Of a stretch of 64,000 nt of DNA, positions 37,681 to 52,185 are shown piece after piece (the first letter of the stretch is position 1; each line of letters opens with the position of its first letter). The notes below the pieces were generated by a model, which saw only the letters and a program-made list of their open reading frames with translations, searched no databases and was not told where the DNA came from. The stretch covers positions 8,643,669 through 8,707,668 of the forward strand of contig CM022679.1 of NCBI GenBank assembly GCA_012295275.1, given 5' to 3'. A program made the position numbers and the translations under genes. This DNA is from Chrysomallon squamiferum. Its lineage: Eukaryota > Mollusca > Gastropoda > Neomphalida > Peltospiridae.

Positions 37681-37706
37681 TATTATTATTATTATTATTA
37701 TTAATA
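37642..37706. repeat. (AAT)n-(ATT)n perfect inverted microsatellite
   Basis: An AAT run is followed directly by an ATT run, so the two halves can pair as a hairpin. Other units of the array hold only the AAT half. Confidence 0.9.
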
Positions 37707-37999
37707 ATAAATAAATAAATAAACATTATTGGCAACTGTGTCAAAATAACACTATTTAAAAAATAATAATAATTTTAAAACATTTAAAGAAAGATTTGTT
37801 GTGGAGAATGAAGTGCTAGTAATATTGGATTACAGTCAGTGTTTTTGTTTTGACTGTGAAACAAACTGCTATTAAACTCACACTCTCACGATTCTAGTAT
37901 TGAAGTTAATTAACAAAAGAATTAATAAATCAAACTGGATGATATATAATATTTGTTAATAAAATTTAATGAAAACAACATGACAAAATGAAATGTTAC

Positions 38000-38083
38000 C
38001 TGAAATAAAATAAATATTTCCTTATCAACTAGAACTTGTGAAACCAACCTCTGACCTTTTACATTGATATTGGCACAAACCAT
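38000..38083 (-). other. Candidate first exon, repeated in each unit of the array
   Basis: On the minus strand each unit has an 84-nt stretch from an ATG (MVCANINVKGQRLV...) to TTTATTTCAG followed by GTAACA, a usable splice donor in phase 0. The same donor context persists in the diverged relatives ending at 50538 and 62688, although the ATG frame does not. That points to a conserved non-coding or 5' UTR exon more than to a peptide. The nearest downstream acceptor on this strand is the one at 37304 of the RNF213-like gene. Copy 1 is given; the others end at the donor positions listed for the array. No transcript evidence is available. Confidence 0.4.
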
Positions 38084-38089
38084 TAGATA

Positions 38090-38170
38090 ACGTGGGTGTT
38101 ATGGAATATTTATGGTTTTAATATAAATGAGGGAGAGGGGAAAGGAAAATGATATCCTTACAGATTATAC
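38090..38170 (-). promoter_or_regulatory. TATA-like and IRF-like block upstream of the candidate first exon
   Basis: Reading on the minus strand, TTTATATTAAAACCATAAAT lies about 30-60 nt upstream of the candidate ATG, at a TATA-like distance. Further upstream, plus-strand GGGGAAAGGAAAATGATATC contains AAAGGAAA, which fits the IRF half-site AANNGAAA. The block is kept in nearly every array unit. In AT-rich DNA such matches are common, so this is only a suggestion. Confidence 0.25.
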
Positions 38171-38630
38171 ATACACACATATACACAAACATACATTTAA
38201 AATAAAATTTTAAATCTATTTAAATATGCCCCAATACGAAGAAAAATTAAATAAATAAAAATATTGAATAAATAAATATTAGCAGCAACTGTGTGAAAAG
38301 AAGATTATTTTTAGTAACGAAGAAAAGATAGAGAAGTATTTTCTAATTTTGTTCCCACCCATACATTTTTTCTGCTGATCAGTTTTCCATTCAAATCATT
38401 TCCCACTATTTCTGAATAATATTATATATTTCAAGAAAAACACATTGTAAGAAAGTCTAAATAAAAAGAAAGAAAAAATACAAAGTGACAGAAGAAATTA
38501 GTTTAGTTTTCTTCTTGGGTGAAACATCAACAAATATTTATGTGTTAAAGAAAATAAAAAAATTTAAATTGTACTAAAATATATCACTGGCTCTTTACTG
38601 AGTCATGTTCGGTTTCATTTACTTTGATAT

Positions 38631-38675
<45 letters not shown>

Positions 38676-40740
38676 TTAAAATCAAGTTAAGTTTACTCTC
38701 TTCCAAATAAACATAAAATAAGTAAAAATAATAAATAAATAAACATTATTAGCAACTGTGTCAAAATAACACTATTTAAAAAATAATAATAATTTTAAAA
38801 GATTTAAAGAAAGATTTGTTGTGGAGAATGAAGTGCTAGTAATATTGAATTACTGTCACTGTTTTTGTTTTGACTGTGAAACAAACTGCTGTTAAACTCA
38901 CACTCTCACGATTCTAGTATTGAAATTAATTAACAAAAGAATTAATAAATCAAACTGGATGATATCTAATATTTGTTAATAAAATTTAATGAAAACAACA
39001 TGACAAAAAGAAATGTTACCTGAAATAAAATAAATATTTCCTTATCAACTAGAACTTGTGAAACCAACCTCTGGCCTTTTACACTGATATTGGCACAAAC
39101 CATTAGATAACGGGGGTGTTATGGAATATTTATGGTTTTAATATAAATGAGTGAGAGGGGAAAGGAAAATGATATCCTTACAATCAGATAACAGGGGTGT
39201 TATGGAATATATTTATGGTTTTAATATAAATGAGAGAGAGGGGAAAGGAAAATGATATCCTTACAGATTATACATACACACATATACACAGACATACATT
39301 TAAAATAAAATTTTAAATCTATTTAAATATGCCCCAATACGAAGAAAAATTAAATAAATAAAAATATTGAATAAATAAATATTAGCAGCAACTGTGTGAA
39401 AAGAAGATTATTTTTAGTAAGGAAGAAAAGATAGAGAAGTATTTTCTAATTTTGGTCCCACCCATACATTTTTTCTGCTGATCAGTTTTCCATTCAAATC
39501 ATTTCCCACTATTTCTGAATAATATTATATATTTCAAGAAAAACACATTGTAAGAAAGTCTAAATGAAAAAAAGAAAAAAAAATACAAAGTGACAGAAGA
39601 AATTAGTTTAGTTTTCTTCTTGGGTGAAACATCAACAAATATTTATGTGTTGAAGAAAATAAAAAAATTTAAATTGCACTAAAATATATCACTGGCTCTT
39701 TACTGAGTCATGTTTGGTTTAATTTACTTTGATATTTAATAATAATAATAATAATAATAATAAATTTAAAAACAAGTTAAGTTTACTCTCATCCAAATAA
39801 AAATAAAATAAGTAAAAATAATAGATAAATAAACATTATTAGCAACTGTGTCAAAATAACACTATTTAAAAAATAATAATAATTTTAAAAGATTTAAAGA
39901 AAGATTTGTTGTGGAGAATGAAGTGCTAGTAATATTGGATTAATGTCAGTGTTTTTGTTTTGACTGTGAAACAAACTGCTGTTAAACTCACACTCTCACG
40001 ATTCTAGTATTGAAATTAATTAACAAAAGAATTAATAAATCAAACTGGATGATATCTAATATTTGTTAATAAAATTTAATGAAAACAACATGACAAAATG
40101 AAATGTTACCTGAAATAAAATAAATATTTCCTTATCAACTAGAACTTGTGAAACCAACCTCTGACCTTTTACATTGATATTGGCACAAACCATTAGATAA
40201 CGGGGGTGTTATGGAATATTTATGGTTTTAATATAAATGAGGGAGAGGGGAAAGGAAAATGATATCCTTACAGATTATACATACACACATATACACAGAC
40301 ATACATTTAAAATAAAATTTTAAATCTATTTAAATATGCCCCAATACGAAGAAAAATTAAATAAATAAAAATACTGAATAAATAAATATTAGCAGCAACT
40401 GGGTGAAAAGAAGATTATTTTTAGTAACGAAGAAAAGATAGAGAAGTATTTTCTAATTTTGTTCCCACCCATACATTTTTTCTGCTGATCAGTTTTCCAT
40501 TCAAATCATTTCCCACTATTTCTGAATAATATTATATATTTCAAGAAAAACACATTGTAAGAAAGTCTAAATGAAAAGAAAGAAAAAATACAAAGTGACA
40601 GAAGAAATTAGTTTAGTTTTCTTCTTGGGTGAAACATCAACAAATATTTATGTGTTAAAGAGAATAATTTTTTTTAAATTGTACTAAAATATATCACTGG
40701 CTCTTTACTGAGTCATGTATGGTTTAATTTACTTTGATAT

Positions 40741-40788
<48 letters not shown>

Positions 40789-41764
40789 TTAAAACCATGT
40801 TAAGTTTACTCTCATCCAAATAAAAATAAAATAAGTAAAAATAATAAATAAATAAACATTATTAGCAACTGTGTCAAAATAACACTATTTAAAAAATAAT
40901 AATAATTTTAAAAGATTTAAAGAAAGATTTGTTGTGGAGAATGAAGTGCTAGTAATATTGTATTACTGTCAGTGTTTTTTGTTTTGACTGTGAAACAAAC
41001 TAATATTAAACTCACACTCTCACGATTCTAGTATTGAAATTAATTAACAAAAGAATTAATAAATCAAACTGGATGATATCTAATATTTGTTAATAAAATT
41101 TAATGAAAACAACATGACAAAATGAAATGTTACCTGAAATAAAATAAATATTTCCTTATCAACTAGAACTTGTGAAACCAGCCTCTGACCTTTTACATTG
41201 ATATTGGCACAAACCATTAGATAACGGGGGTGTTATGGAATATTTATGGTTTTAATATAAATGAAGGAGAGGGGAAAGGAAAATGATATCCTTACAGATT
41301 ATACATACACACATATACACAGACATACATTTAAAATAAAATTTTAAATCTATTTAAATATGCCCCAATACGAAGAAAAATTAAATAAATAAAAATATTA
41401 AATAAATAAATATTAGCAGCAACTGTGTGAAAAGAAGATTATTTTTAGTAACGAAGAAAAGATAGAGAAGTATTTTCTAATTTTGGTCCCACCCATACAT
41501 TTTTTCTGCTGATCAGTTTTCCATTCAAATCATTTCCCACTACTTCTGAATAATATTATATATTTCAAGAAAAACACATTGTAAGAAAGTCTAAATGAAA
41601 AGAAAGAAAAAATACAAAGTGACAGAAGAAATTAGTTTAGTTTTCTTCTTGGGTGAAACATCAACAAATATTTATGTGTTGAAGAAAATAAAAAAATTTA
41701 AATTGTACTAAAATATATCACTGGCTCTTTACTGAGTCATGTTTGGTTTAATTTACTTTGATAT

Positions 41765-41803
<39 letters not shown>

Positions 41804-42778
41804 TTAAAATCAAGTTAAGTTTACTCTCATCCAAATAAAAATAAAATAAGTAAAAATAATAAATAAATAAACATTATTAGCAACTGTGTCAAAATAACAC
41901 TATTTAAAAAATAATAATAATTTTAAAAGATTTAAAGAAAGATTTGTTGTGGAGAATGAAGTGCTAGTAATATTGGATTACAGTCAGTGTTTTTGTTTTG
42001 ACTGTGAAACAAACTGCTGTTAAACTCACACTCTCACGATTCTAGTATTGAAATTAATTAACAAAAGAATTAATAAATCAAATTGGATGATATCTAATAT
42101 TTGTTAATAAAATTTAATGAAAACTACATGACAAAATGAAATGTTACCTGAAATAAAATAAATATTTCCTTATCAACTAGAACTTGTGAAACCAACCTCT
42201 GACCTTTTACATTGATATTGGCACAAACCATTAGATAACGGGGGTGTTATGGAATATTTACGGTTTTAATATAAATGAGTGAGAGGGGAAAGGAAAATGA
42301 TATCCTTACAGATTATACATACACACATATACACAGACATACATTTAAAATAAAATTTTAAATCTATTTAAATATGCCCCAATACGAAGAAAAATTAAAT
42401 AAATAAAAATATTGAATAAATAAATATTAGCAGCAACTGTGTGAAAAGAAGATTATTTTTAGTAACGAAGAAAAGATAGAGAAGTATTTTCTAATTTTGT
42501 TCCCACCCATACATTTTTTCTGCTGATCAGTTTTCCATTCAAATCATTTCCCACTATTTCTGAATAATATTATATATTTCAAGAAAAACACATTGTAAGA
42601 AAGTCTAAATGAAAAGAAAGAAAAAATACAAAGTGACAGAAGAAATTAGTTTAGTTTTCTTCTTGGGTGAAACATCAACAAATATTTATGTGTTAAAGAG
42701 AATAAAATTTTTTAAATTGTACTAAAATATATCACTGGCTCTTTACTGAGTCATGTATGGTTTAATTTACTTTGATAT

Positions 42779-42820
<42 letters not shown>

Positions 42821-43796
42821 TTAAAACCATGTTAAGTTTACTCTCATCCATATAAAAATAAAATAAGTAAAAATAATAGATAAATAAACATTATTAGCAA
42901 CTGTGTCAAAATAACACTATTTAAAAAATAATAATAATTTTAAAAGATTTAAAGAAAGATTTGTTGTGGAGAATGAAGTGCTAGTAATATTGGATTACAG
43001 TCAGTGTTTTTGTTTTGACTGTGAAACAAACTGCTGTTAAACTCACACTCTCACGATTCTAGTATTGAAATTAATTAACAAAAGAATTAATAAATCAAAT
43101 TGGATGATATCTAATATTTGTTAATAAAATTTAATGAAAACTACATGACAAAATGAAATGTTACCTGAAATAAAATAAATATTTCCTTATCAACTAGAAC
43201 TTGTGAAACCAACCTCTGACCTTTTACATTGATATTGGCACAAACCATTAGATAACGGGGGTGTTATGGAATATTTATGGTTTTAATATAAATGAGGTAG
43301 AGGGGAAAGGAAAATGATATCCTTACAGATTATACATACACACATATACACAGACATACATTTAAAATAAAATTTTAAATCTATTTAAATATGCCCCAAT
43401 ACGAAGAAAAATTAAATAAATAAAAATATTGAATAAATAAATATTAGCAGCAACTGTGTGAAAAGAAGATTATTTTTAGTAACGAAGAAAAGATAGAGAA
43501 GTATTTTCTAATTTTGTTCCCACCCATACATTTTTTCTGCTGATCAGTTTTCCATTCAAATCATTTCCCACTATTTCTGAATAATATTATATATTTCAAG
43601 AAAAACACATTGTAAGAAAGTCTAAATGAAAAGAAAGAAAAAATACAAAGTGACAGAAGAAATTAGTTTAGTTTTCTTCTTGGGTGAAACATCAACAAAT
43701 ATTTATGTGTTGAAGAAAATAAAAAAATTTAAATTGTACTAAAATATATCACTGGCTCTTTACTGAGTCATGTTTGGTTTAATTTACTTTGATATT

Positions 43797-43847
<51 letters not shown>

Positions 43848-45828
43848 TTAAAATCAAGTTAAGTTTACTCTCATCCAAATAAAAATAAAATAAGTAAAAA
43901 TAATAGATAAATAAACATTATTAGCAACTGTGTCAAAATAACACTATTTAAAAAATAATAATAATTTTAAAAGATTTAAAGAAAGATTTGTTGTGGAGAA
44001 TGAAGTGCTAGTAATATTGGATTAATGTCAGTGTTTTTGTTTTGACTGTGAAACAAACTGCTGTTAAACTCACACTCTCACGATTCTAGTATTGAAATTA
44101 ATTAACAAAAGAATTAATAAATCAAACTGGATGATATCTAATATTTGTTAATAAAATTTAATGAAAACAACATGACAAAATGAAATGTTACCTGAAATAA
44201 AATAAATATTTCCTTATCAACTAGAACTTGTGAAACCAACCTCTGACCTTTTACATTGATATTGGCACAAACCATTAGATAACGGGGGTGTTATGGAATA
44301 TTTATGGTTTTAATATAAATGAGGGAGAGGGGAAAGGAAAATGATATCCTTACAGATTATACATACACACATATACACAGACATACATTTAAAATAAAAT
44401 TTTAAATCTATTTAAATATGCCCCAATACGAAGAAAAATTAAATAAATAAAAATATTGAATAAATAAATATTAGCAGCAACTGTGTGAAAAGAAGATTAT
44501 TTTTAGTAACGAAGAAAAGATAGAGAAGTATTTTCTAATTTTGTTCCCACCCATACATTTTTTCTGCTGATCAGTTTTCCATTCAAATCATTTCCCACTA
44601 TTTCGGAATAATATTATATATTTCAAGAAAAACACATTGTAAGAAATTCTAAATGAAAAGAAAGAAAAAATACAAAGTGACAGAAGAAATTAGTTTAATT
44701 TTCTTCTTGGGTGAAACATCAACAAATATTTATGTGTTGAAGAAAATAAAAAAATTTAAATTGCACTAAAATATATCACTGGCTCTTTACTGAGTCATGT
44801 TTGGTTTAATTTACTTTGATATTTAATAATAATAATAATAATAATAATAAATTTAAAATCAAGTTAAGTTTACTCTCATCCAAATAAAAATAAAATAAGT
44901 AAAAATAATAGATAAATAAACATTATTAGCAACTGTGTCAAAATAACACTATTTAAAAAATAATAATAATTTTAAAAGATTTAAAGAAAGATTTGTTGTG
45001 GAGAATGAAGTGCTAGTAATATTGGATTAATGTCAGTGTTTTTGTTTTGACTGTGAAACAAACTGCTGTTAAACTCACACTTTCACGATTCTAGTATTGA
45101 AATTAATTAACAAAAGAATTAATAAATCAAACTGGATGATATCTAATATTTGTTAATAAAATTTAATGAAAACTACATGACAAAATGAAATGTTACCTGA
45201 AATAAAATAAATATTTCCTTATCAACTAGAACTTGTGAAACCAACCTCTGACCTTTTACATTGATATTGGCACAAACCATTAGATAACGGAGGTGTTATG
45301 GAATATTTATGGTTTTAATATAAATGAGGGAGAGGGGAAAGGAAAATGATATCCTTACAGATTATACATAAACACATATACACAGACATACATTTAAAAT
45401 AAAATTTTAAATCTATTTAAATATGCCCCAATACGAAGAAAAATTAAATAAATAAAAATATTGAATAAATAAATATTAGCAGCAACTGTGTGAAAAGAAG
45501 ATTATTTTTAGTAACGAAGAAAAGATAGAGAAGTATTTTCTAATTTTGTTCCCACCCATACATTTTTTCTGCTGATCAGTTTTCCATTCAAATCATTTCC
45601 CACTATTTCTGAATAATATTATATATTTCAAGAAAAACACATTGTAAGAAAGTCTAAATGAAAAGAAAGAAAAAATACAAAGTGACAGAAGAAATTAGTT
45701 TAGTTTTCTTCTTGGGTGAAACATCAACAAATATTTATGTGTTAAAGAAAATAAAAATTTTTTAAATTGTACTAAAATATATCACTGGCTCTTTACTGAG
45801 TCATGTATGGTTTTATTTACTTTGATAT

Positions 45829-45879
<51 letters not shown>

Positions 45880-46855
45880 TTGAAACCATGTTAAGTTTAC
45901 TCTCATCCAAATAAAAATAAAATAAGTAAAAATAATAAATAAATAAACATTATTAGCAACTGTGTCAAAATAACACTATTTAAAAAATAATAATAATTTT
46001 AAAAGATTTAAAGAAAGATTTGTTGTGGAGAATGAAGTGCTAGTAATATTGGATTACAGTCAGTGTTTTTGTTTTGACTGTGAAACAAACTGCTGTTAAA
46101 CTCACACTCTCACGATTCTAGTATTGAAATTAATTAACAAAAGAATTAATAAATCAAATTGGATGATATCTAATATTTGTTAATAAAATTTAATGAAAAC
46201 TACATGACAAAATGAAATGTTACCTGAAATAAAATAAATATTTCCTTATCAACTAGAACTTGTGAAACCAACCTCTGACCTTTTACATTGATATTGGCAC
46301 AAACCATTAGATAACGGGGTGTTATGGAATATTTATGGTTTTAATATAAATGAGGTAGAGGGGAAAGGAAAATGATATCCTTACAGATTATACATACACA
46401 CATATACACAGACATACATTTAAAATAAAATTTTAAATCTATTTAAATATGCCCCAATACGAAGAAAAATTAAATAAATAAAAATATTGAATAAATAAAT
46501 ATTAGCAGCAACTGTGTGAAAAGAAGATTATTTTTAGTAACGAAGAAAAGATAGAGAAGTATTTTCTAATTTTGTTCCCACCCATACATTTTTTCTGCTG
46601 ATCAGTTTTCCATTCAAATCATTTCCCACTATTTCTGAATAATATTATATATTTCAAGAAAAACACATTGTAAGAAAGTCTAAATGAAAAGAAAGAAAAA
46701 ATACAAAGTGACAGAAGAAATTAGTTTAGTTTTCTTCTTGGGTGAAACATCAACAAATATTTATGTGTTGAAGAAAATAAAAAAATTTAAATTGTACTAA
46801 AATATATCACTGGCTCTTTACTGAGTCATGTTTGGTTTAATTTACTTTGATATTT

Positions 46856-46891
<36 letters not shown>

Positions 46892-47866
46892 TTAAAACCA
46901 TGTTAAGTTTACTCTCATCCATATAAAAATAAAATAAGTAAAAATAATAAATAAATAAACATTATTAGCAACTGTGTCAAAATAACACTATTTAAAAAAT
47001 AATAATAATTTTAAAAGATTTAAAGAAAGATTTGTTGTGGAGAATGAAGTGCTAGTAATATTGGATTACAGTCAGTGTTTTTGTTTTGACTGTGAAACAA
47101 ACTGCTGTTAAACTCACACTCTCACGATTCTAGTATTGAAATTAATTAACAAAAGAATTAATAAATCAAATTGGATGATATCTAATATTTGTTAATAAAA
47201 TTTAATGAAAACTACATGACAAAATGAAATGTTACCTGAAATAAAATAAATATTTCCTTATCAACTAGAACTTGTGAAACCAACCTCTGACCTTTTACAT
47301 TGATATTGGCACAAACCATTAGATAACGGGGGTGTTATGGAATATTTATGGTTTTAATATAAATGAGGTAGAGGGGAAAGGAAAATGATATCCTTACAGA
47401 TTATACATACACACATATACACAGACATACATTTAAAATAAAATTTTAAATCTATTTAAATATGCCCCAATACGAAGAAAAATTAAATAAATAAAAATAT
47501 TGAATAAATAAATATTAGCAGCAACTGTGTGAAAAGAAGATTATTTTTAGTAACGAAGAAAAGATAGAGAAGTATTTTCTAATTTTGTTCCCACCCATAC
47601 ATTTTTTCTGCTGATCAGTTTTCCATTCAAATCATTTCCCACTATTTCTGAATAATATTATATATTTCAAGAAAAACACATTGTAAGAAAGTCTAAATGA
47701 AAAGAAAGAAAAAATACAAAGTGACAGAAGAAATTAGTTTAGTTTTCTTCTTGGGTGAAACATCAACAAATATTTATGTGTTGAAGAAAATAAAAAAATT
47801 TAAATTGTACTAAAATATATCACTGGCTCTTTACTGAGTCATGTTTGGTTTAATTTACTTTGATAT

Positions 47867-47908
<42 letters not shown>

Positions 47909-48926
47909 TTAAAATCAAGTTAAGTTTACTCTCATCCAAATAAAAATAAAATAAGTAAAAATAATAGATAAATAAACATTATTAGCAACTGTGTCAAAAT
48001 AACACTATTTAAAAAATAATAATAATTTTAAAAGATTTAAAGAAAGATTTGTTGTGGAGAATGAAGTGCTAGTAATATTGGATTAATGTCAGTGTTTTTG
48101 TTTTGACTGTGAAACAAACTGCTGTTAAACTCACACTCTCACGATTCTAGTATTGAAATTAATTAACAAAAGAATTAATAAATCAAACTGGATGATATCT
48201 AATATTTGTTAATAAAATTTAATGAAAACAACATGACAAAATGAAATGTTACCTGAAATAAAATAAATATTTCCTTATCAACTAGAACTTGTGAAACCAA
48301 CCTCTGACCTTTTACATTGATATTGGCACAAACCATTAGATAATGGGACTGTTATGGAATATTTATGGTTTTAATATAAATGGTGAGAGGTTATGGAATA
48401 TTTATGGTTTTAATTTATAAATGAGAGAGAGGGGAAAGGAAAATGATATCCTTACAGATTATAGATATACACATATACGCAGACATACATTTAAAATAAA
48501 ATTTTAAATCTATTTCAATTTGCCCCAGTACGAAGAAAAATTAAATAAATAAAAATATTGAATAAATAAATATTAGCAGCAACTGTGTGAAAAGAAGATT
48601 ATTTTTAGTAACGAAGAAAAGATAGAGAAGTATTTTCTAATTTTGGTCCCACCCATACATTTTTTCTGCTGATCAGTTTTCCATTCAAATCATTTCCCAC
48701 TACTTCTGAATAATATTATATATTTCAAGAAAAACACATTGTAAGAAAGTCTAAATGAAAAGAAAGAAAAAATAAAAAATGACAGAAGAAATTAGTTTAG
48801 TTTTCTTCTTGGGTAAAACATCAACAAATATTTATGTGTTAAAGAAAATTAAAAAATTTAAATTGTACTAAAATATATCACTGGCTCTTTACTGAGTCAT
48901 GTATGGTTTAATTTACTTTGATATTT

Positions 48927-48969
<43 letters not shown>

Positions 48970-49810
48970 TTAAAACCATGTTAAGTTTACTCTCATCCAT
49001 ATAAAAATAAAATAAGTAAAAATAATAAATAAATAAACATTATTAGCAACTGTGTCAAAATAACACTATTTAAAAATTAATATTAATTTTAAAAGATTTA
49101 AAGAAAGATTTGTTGTGGAGAATGAAGTGCTAGTAATGTTGGATTACAGTCAGTGTTTTTGTTTTGACTGTGAAACAAACTGCTATTAAACTCACACTCT
49201 CACGATTCTAGTATTGAAATTAATTAACAAAAGAATTAATAAATCAAACTGGATGATATCTAATATTTGTTAATAAAATTTAATGAAAACAACATGACAA
49301 AATGAAATGTTACCTGAAATAAAATAAATATTTCCTTATCAACTAGAACTTGTGAAACCAACCTCTGACCTTTTACATTGATATTGGCACAAACCATTAG
49401 ATAACGGGGCTGTTATGGAATATTTATGGTTTTAATATAAATGAGTGAGAGGGGAAAGGAAAATGATATCCTTACAATCAGATAACAGGGGTGTTATGGA
49501 ATATTTATGGTTTTAATATAAGTGAGGGAGAGGGGAAAGGAAATTATACATATACACATATACACACATATATACATTTAAAATAACGTTTTAAATCTAT
49601 TTAAATATGCCCCAATACGAAGAAAAATTAAATAAATAAAAATATTGTTTAAATAAATATTAGCAGCAACTAGGTGATAGTAAAAATTATTTTTAGTAAC
49701 AAAGAAAAGATAGAGAAGTATTTTCTAATTTTGTTCTCACCCATACATTTTTTCTTCTGATTAGTTTTCCATTCAAATCATTTCCCACTATTTCTGAATA
49801 ATACTATATC

Positions 49811-52185
49811 TGTGAAATTGAATGCTATTGATTAAAACATTTTGTTAGTTTTCTAATTTCTATTTTCTTCTATTTCACTTTTCACATGTACCTTTTTATA
49901 TCTGCTATTCAGTTTCATATTCAAATTTTCCACCCTAGGTATTTTCTATGTAGTTTAATTTTCTAGCGGTGTAGAATATCAGCTAATATTTATCTTTGTT
50001 CAAGGAAAAAAAGTTAAATAAAAATAAACATATGTTAATATAATAATAATAATAATAATAATAATAAGGATTAATAAAAAAAAATAATAATTAAATAAAT
50101 AAATAAAAATAAACAGAATTTTTTTTCCATATTGACTATGAAATTGAATGTAATTGATTAAAACATTCTATTACAGTGGTAAAAAAGTTTAAACTAAACA
50201 AGTACAGCAATAAATATATAATATAATATGTGCCATTATGTACTTCATAATAATAATAATAAGATTTTACATTTAATAAATGATAATAATAAAAAAAAAT
50301 TCAAAAAAAAAAAATTCAAAGAGAGATTATAAAGATTATTGTCATGAAAAATGAAATATTAGCACTACTGCATTACACTGAATATTTTTCTTTTTTATTA
50401 AAATGAAACTCTCATGACTGATGGAATATTAAAATTAATTAATAAACAATGAAAGCATTAACAAATATGATGTGGATAATAATCTAATATTGGTTAATAA
50501 AATTTAATGAAGATAACATAAGAAAATGAATCATTACCTGAAATAAAATAAATTCTTTCTCATCAACTGTAACTTGTCAAACTGAAACCAACATTTGACC
50601 TTAGACCTTGATGTTGGTAGAACCCACTGATGTTTTATTATTATTTTCCAACTGAAATTTTATTTTTATTTATTTATTCTTTTATCCTGGCTGAGATATA
50701 AATTGAGGTATTGAACCATTTATCAGTCCTACAGAAATCAAGAGAATTCAGAAAACCAATCAATTTTGAAATTATTTGTTTCAGTTTACTTTCATTTTAA
50801 TTTATTACTCTGACTAAAAAAACTATCAGTATTTTTAAGTATTTTAAGTTAATTATTAATGATCAAATAGTCACTGCTATAGAAGTTTTTAATCTGTTTT
50901 TGTTAAATAATTTCATAATATATCTTATATTTCAAGTAAAGATTCAGTCTATATCCAGAAATCTAAACCATCTCTGGTCTCAAGTTTGCCAGATAAACCA
51001 CTCAGTATCTCTGAATGTAAATGAAAATAAAAAAAAACACAAAAAAAAAACACACAATCTAATCAAACTTTTTAAAATAAATAAATAAATAAATAAATAC
51101 ATAAATAACAAAAAATTAACAACCCATAAATAAATAATAATAATAAATAAATATGTTGTTGAAAATATTTATATTCTGTATGTGAAATACACCTGTGTAC
51201 AGGAGATGACAGACTGTAATTTAGTGGTTGGATTTGTGCAGAAACACAACAGATCAGAGGATCAATTCTATTCATTTCCTAGCAATTATCAACAGGATTT
51301 TTTTCTGGAGGGAAGTGCACTGTGCATCAGTGATGAGATTTTTTGGGGAGGTAATGATGGTGTGATTGTCTTATTTTTAATTTTTTTAATTTAATTTGTT
51401 CAAAAACATTTTGTATTATTTCCATTGAATTTGCCAAGTTTATTTCGAAAACAACGAAACAAAGTTTTTTTTTTTTTTTTAAATTTTTCACTAATATTAA
51501 AATAACTGATATTCCAAACAAAATAGTCAATATAACTATGGATGATTGTATTTCTGTTCCTTTATTTTCAAAAATATGCTGTTAGTATGTCTATATTATA
51601 TTGGTAGTCAGGGATTATTTATAGAGTGAAGTAATTTTGACTACTATTACAGAATTAGTGTGAACTAGTGAAAACGTTTGTGAGCCCATAATTAAATATT
51701 TCAGTTACAGGTTATGTTGTTGTTTAATGATGGTTTAATGTGCTAAGAGAAACTGTAAACTTGACAAATATGCAGATGAATATCATTACATGTTTGAAAG
51801 TAATGATCCTGTATTATGAAATGCAAGAAAAGGTAAATCAGATAAATACATAAGACATCCTAATATATTTTCATATAATAATTCATTTAATAGCAAAAAT
51901 ATGTTTATATTAAAAAGGTTATGTTTTGTTAAAAGAACTATATCTCAGAGAGTGTGTCTTCCACGTTAAACTTCTACGTATGTGCATTTTAATTTTGTTA
52001 TTATGTACAAATATATTTATGAAAAGAAATTAACACTAACATAAATTACTACACTTAACGAATATATAACGTTTACAGAATTTCCTTATTTCCTAAATTC
52101 TGACAGTACATGCAAAGTCTGGCTTCAGGCATACAAAGCCTCCTCTGTGTATGCATTTAAACTGTCTGTAAAGGGTATGGCTGCG
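49811..52185. other. Intergenic region with a degenerate array unit
   Basis: No gene recognised. It holds AAT and ATAA microsatellites (50040-50105, 50248-50290, 51078-51150) and a diverged array unit. LRRC45 ends at its right border. Confidence 0.6.
50330..50640 (-). repeat. Diverged relative of the 1.02-kb unit
   Basis: Blocks such as aataatctaatattggttaa and cattacctgaaataaaataa match the array with many substitutions. The donor TTTCAG|GTAA (exon-side base 50538) is retained. Confidence 0.8.

Larger units (their letters stand above)
37400..49810. repeat. 12-copy tandem array, unit about 1.02 kb
   Basis: The landmark aaatgttacctgaaa falls with its second c at 38000, 39020, 40110, 41134, 42148, 43165, 44192, 45197, 46224, 47236, 48253 and 49314, giving spacings of 1005-1090 bp. 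Units differ by scattered single bases, length of an internal (AAT)n run, and a 65-70 bp internal duplication near 39181 and 49480. The left edge (37400-37740) is diverged and the right end stops near 49810. No unit has an ORF longer than about 60 codons. The array sits immediately 5' of the RNF213-like start exon. Confidence 0.97.

Noticed and set aside
38050-38075. Nuclear-receptor DR1-like site (AGGTCAGAGGTTG) in each array unit
   Set aside because: The second half-site is imperfect and the diverged relatives do not keep the spacing, so the match is too weak to list as a site.
37400-49810. Array read as a tandem gene family or CRISPR-like array
   Set aside because: Units have no long ORF, are about 1 kb with no short repeat-spacer structure, and the window is eukaryotic.
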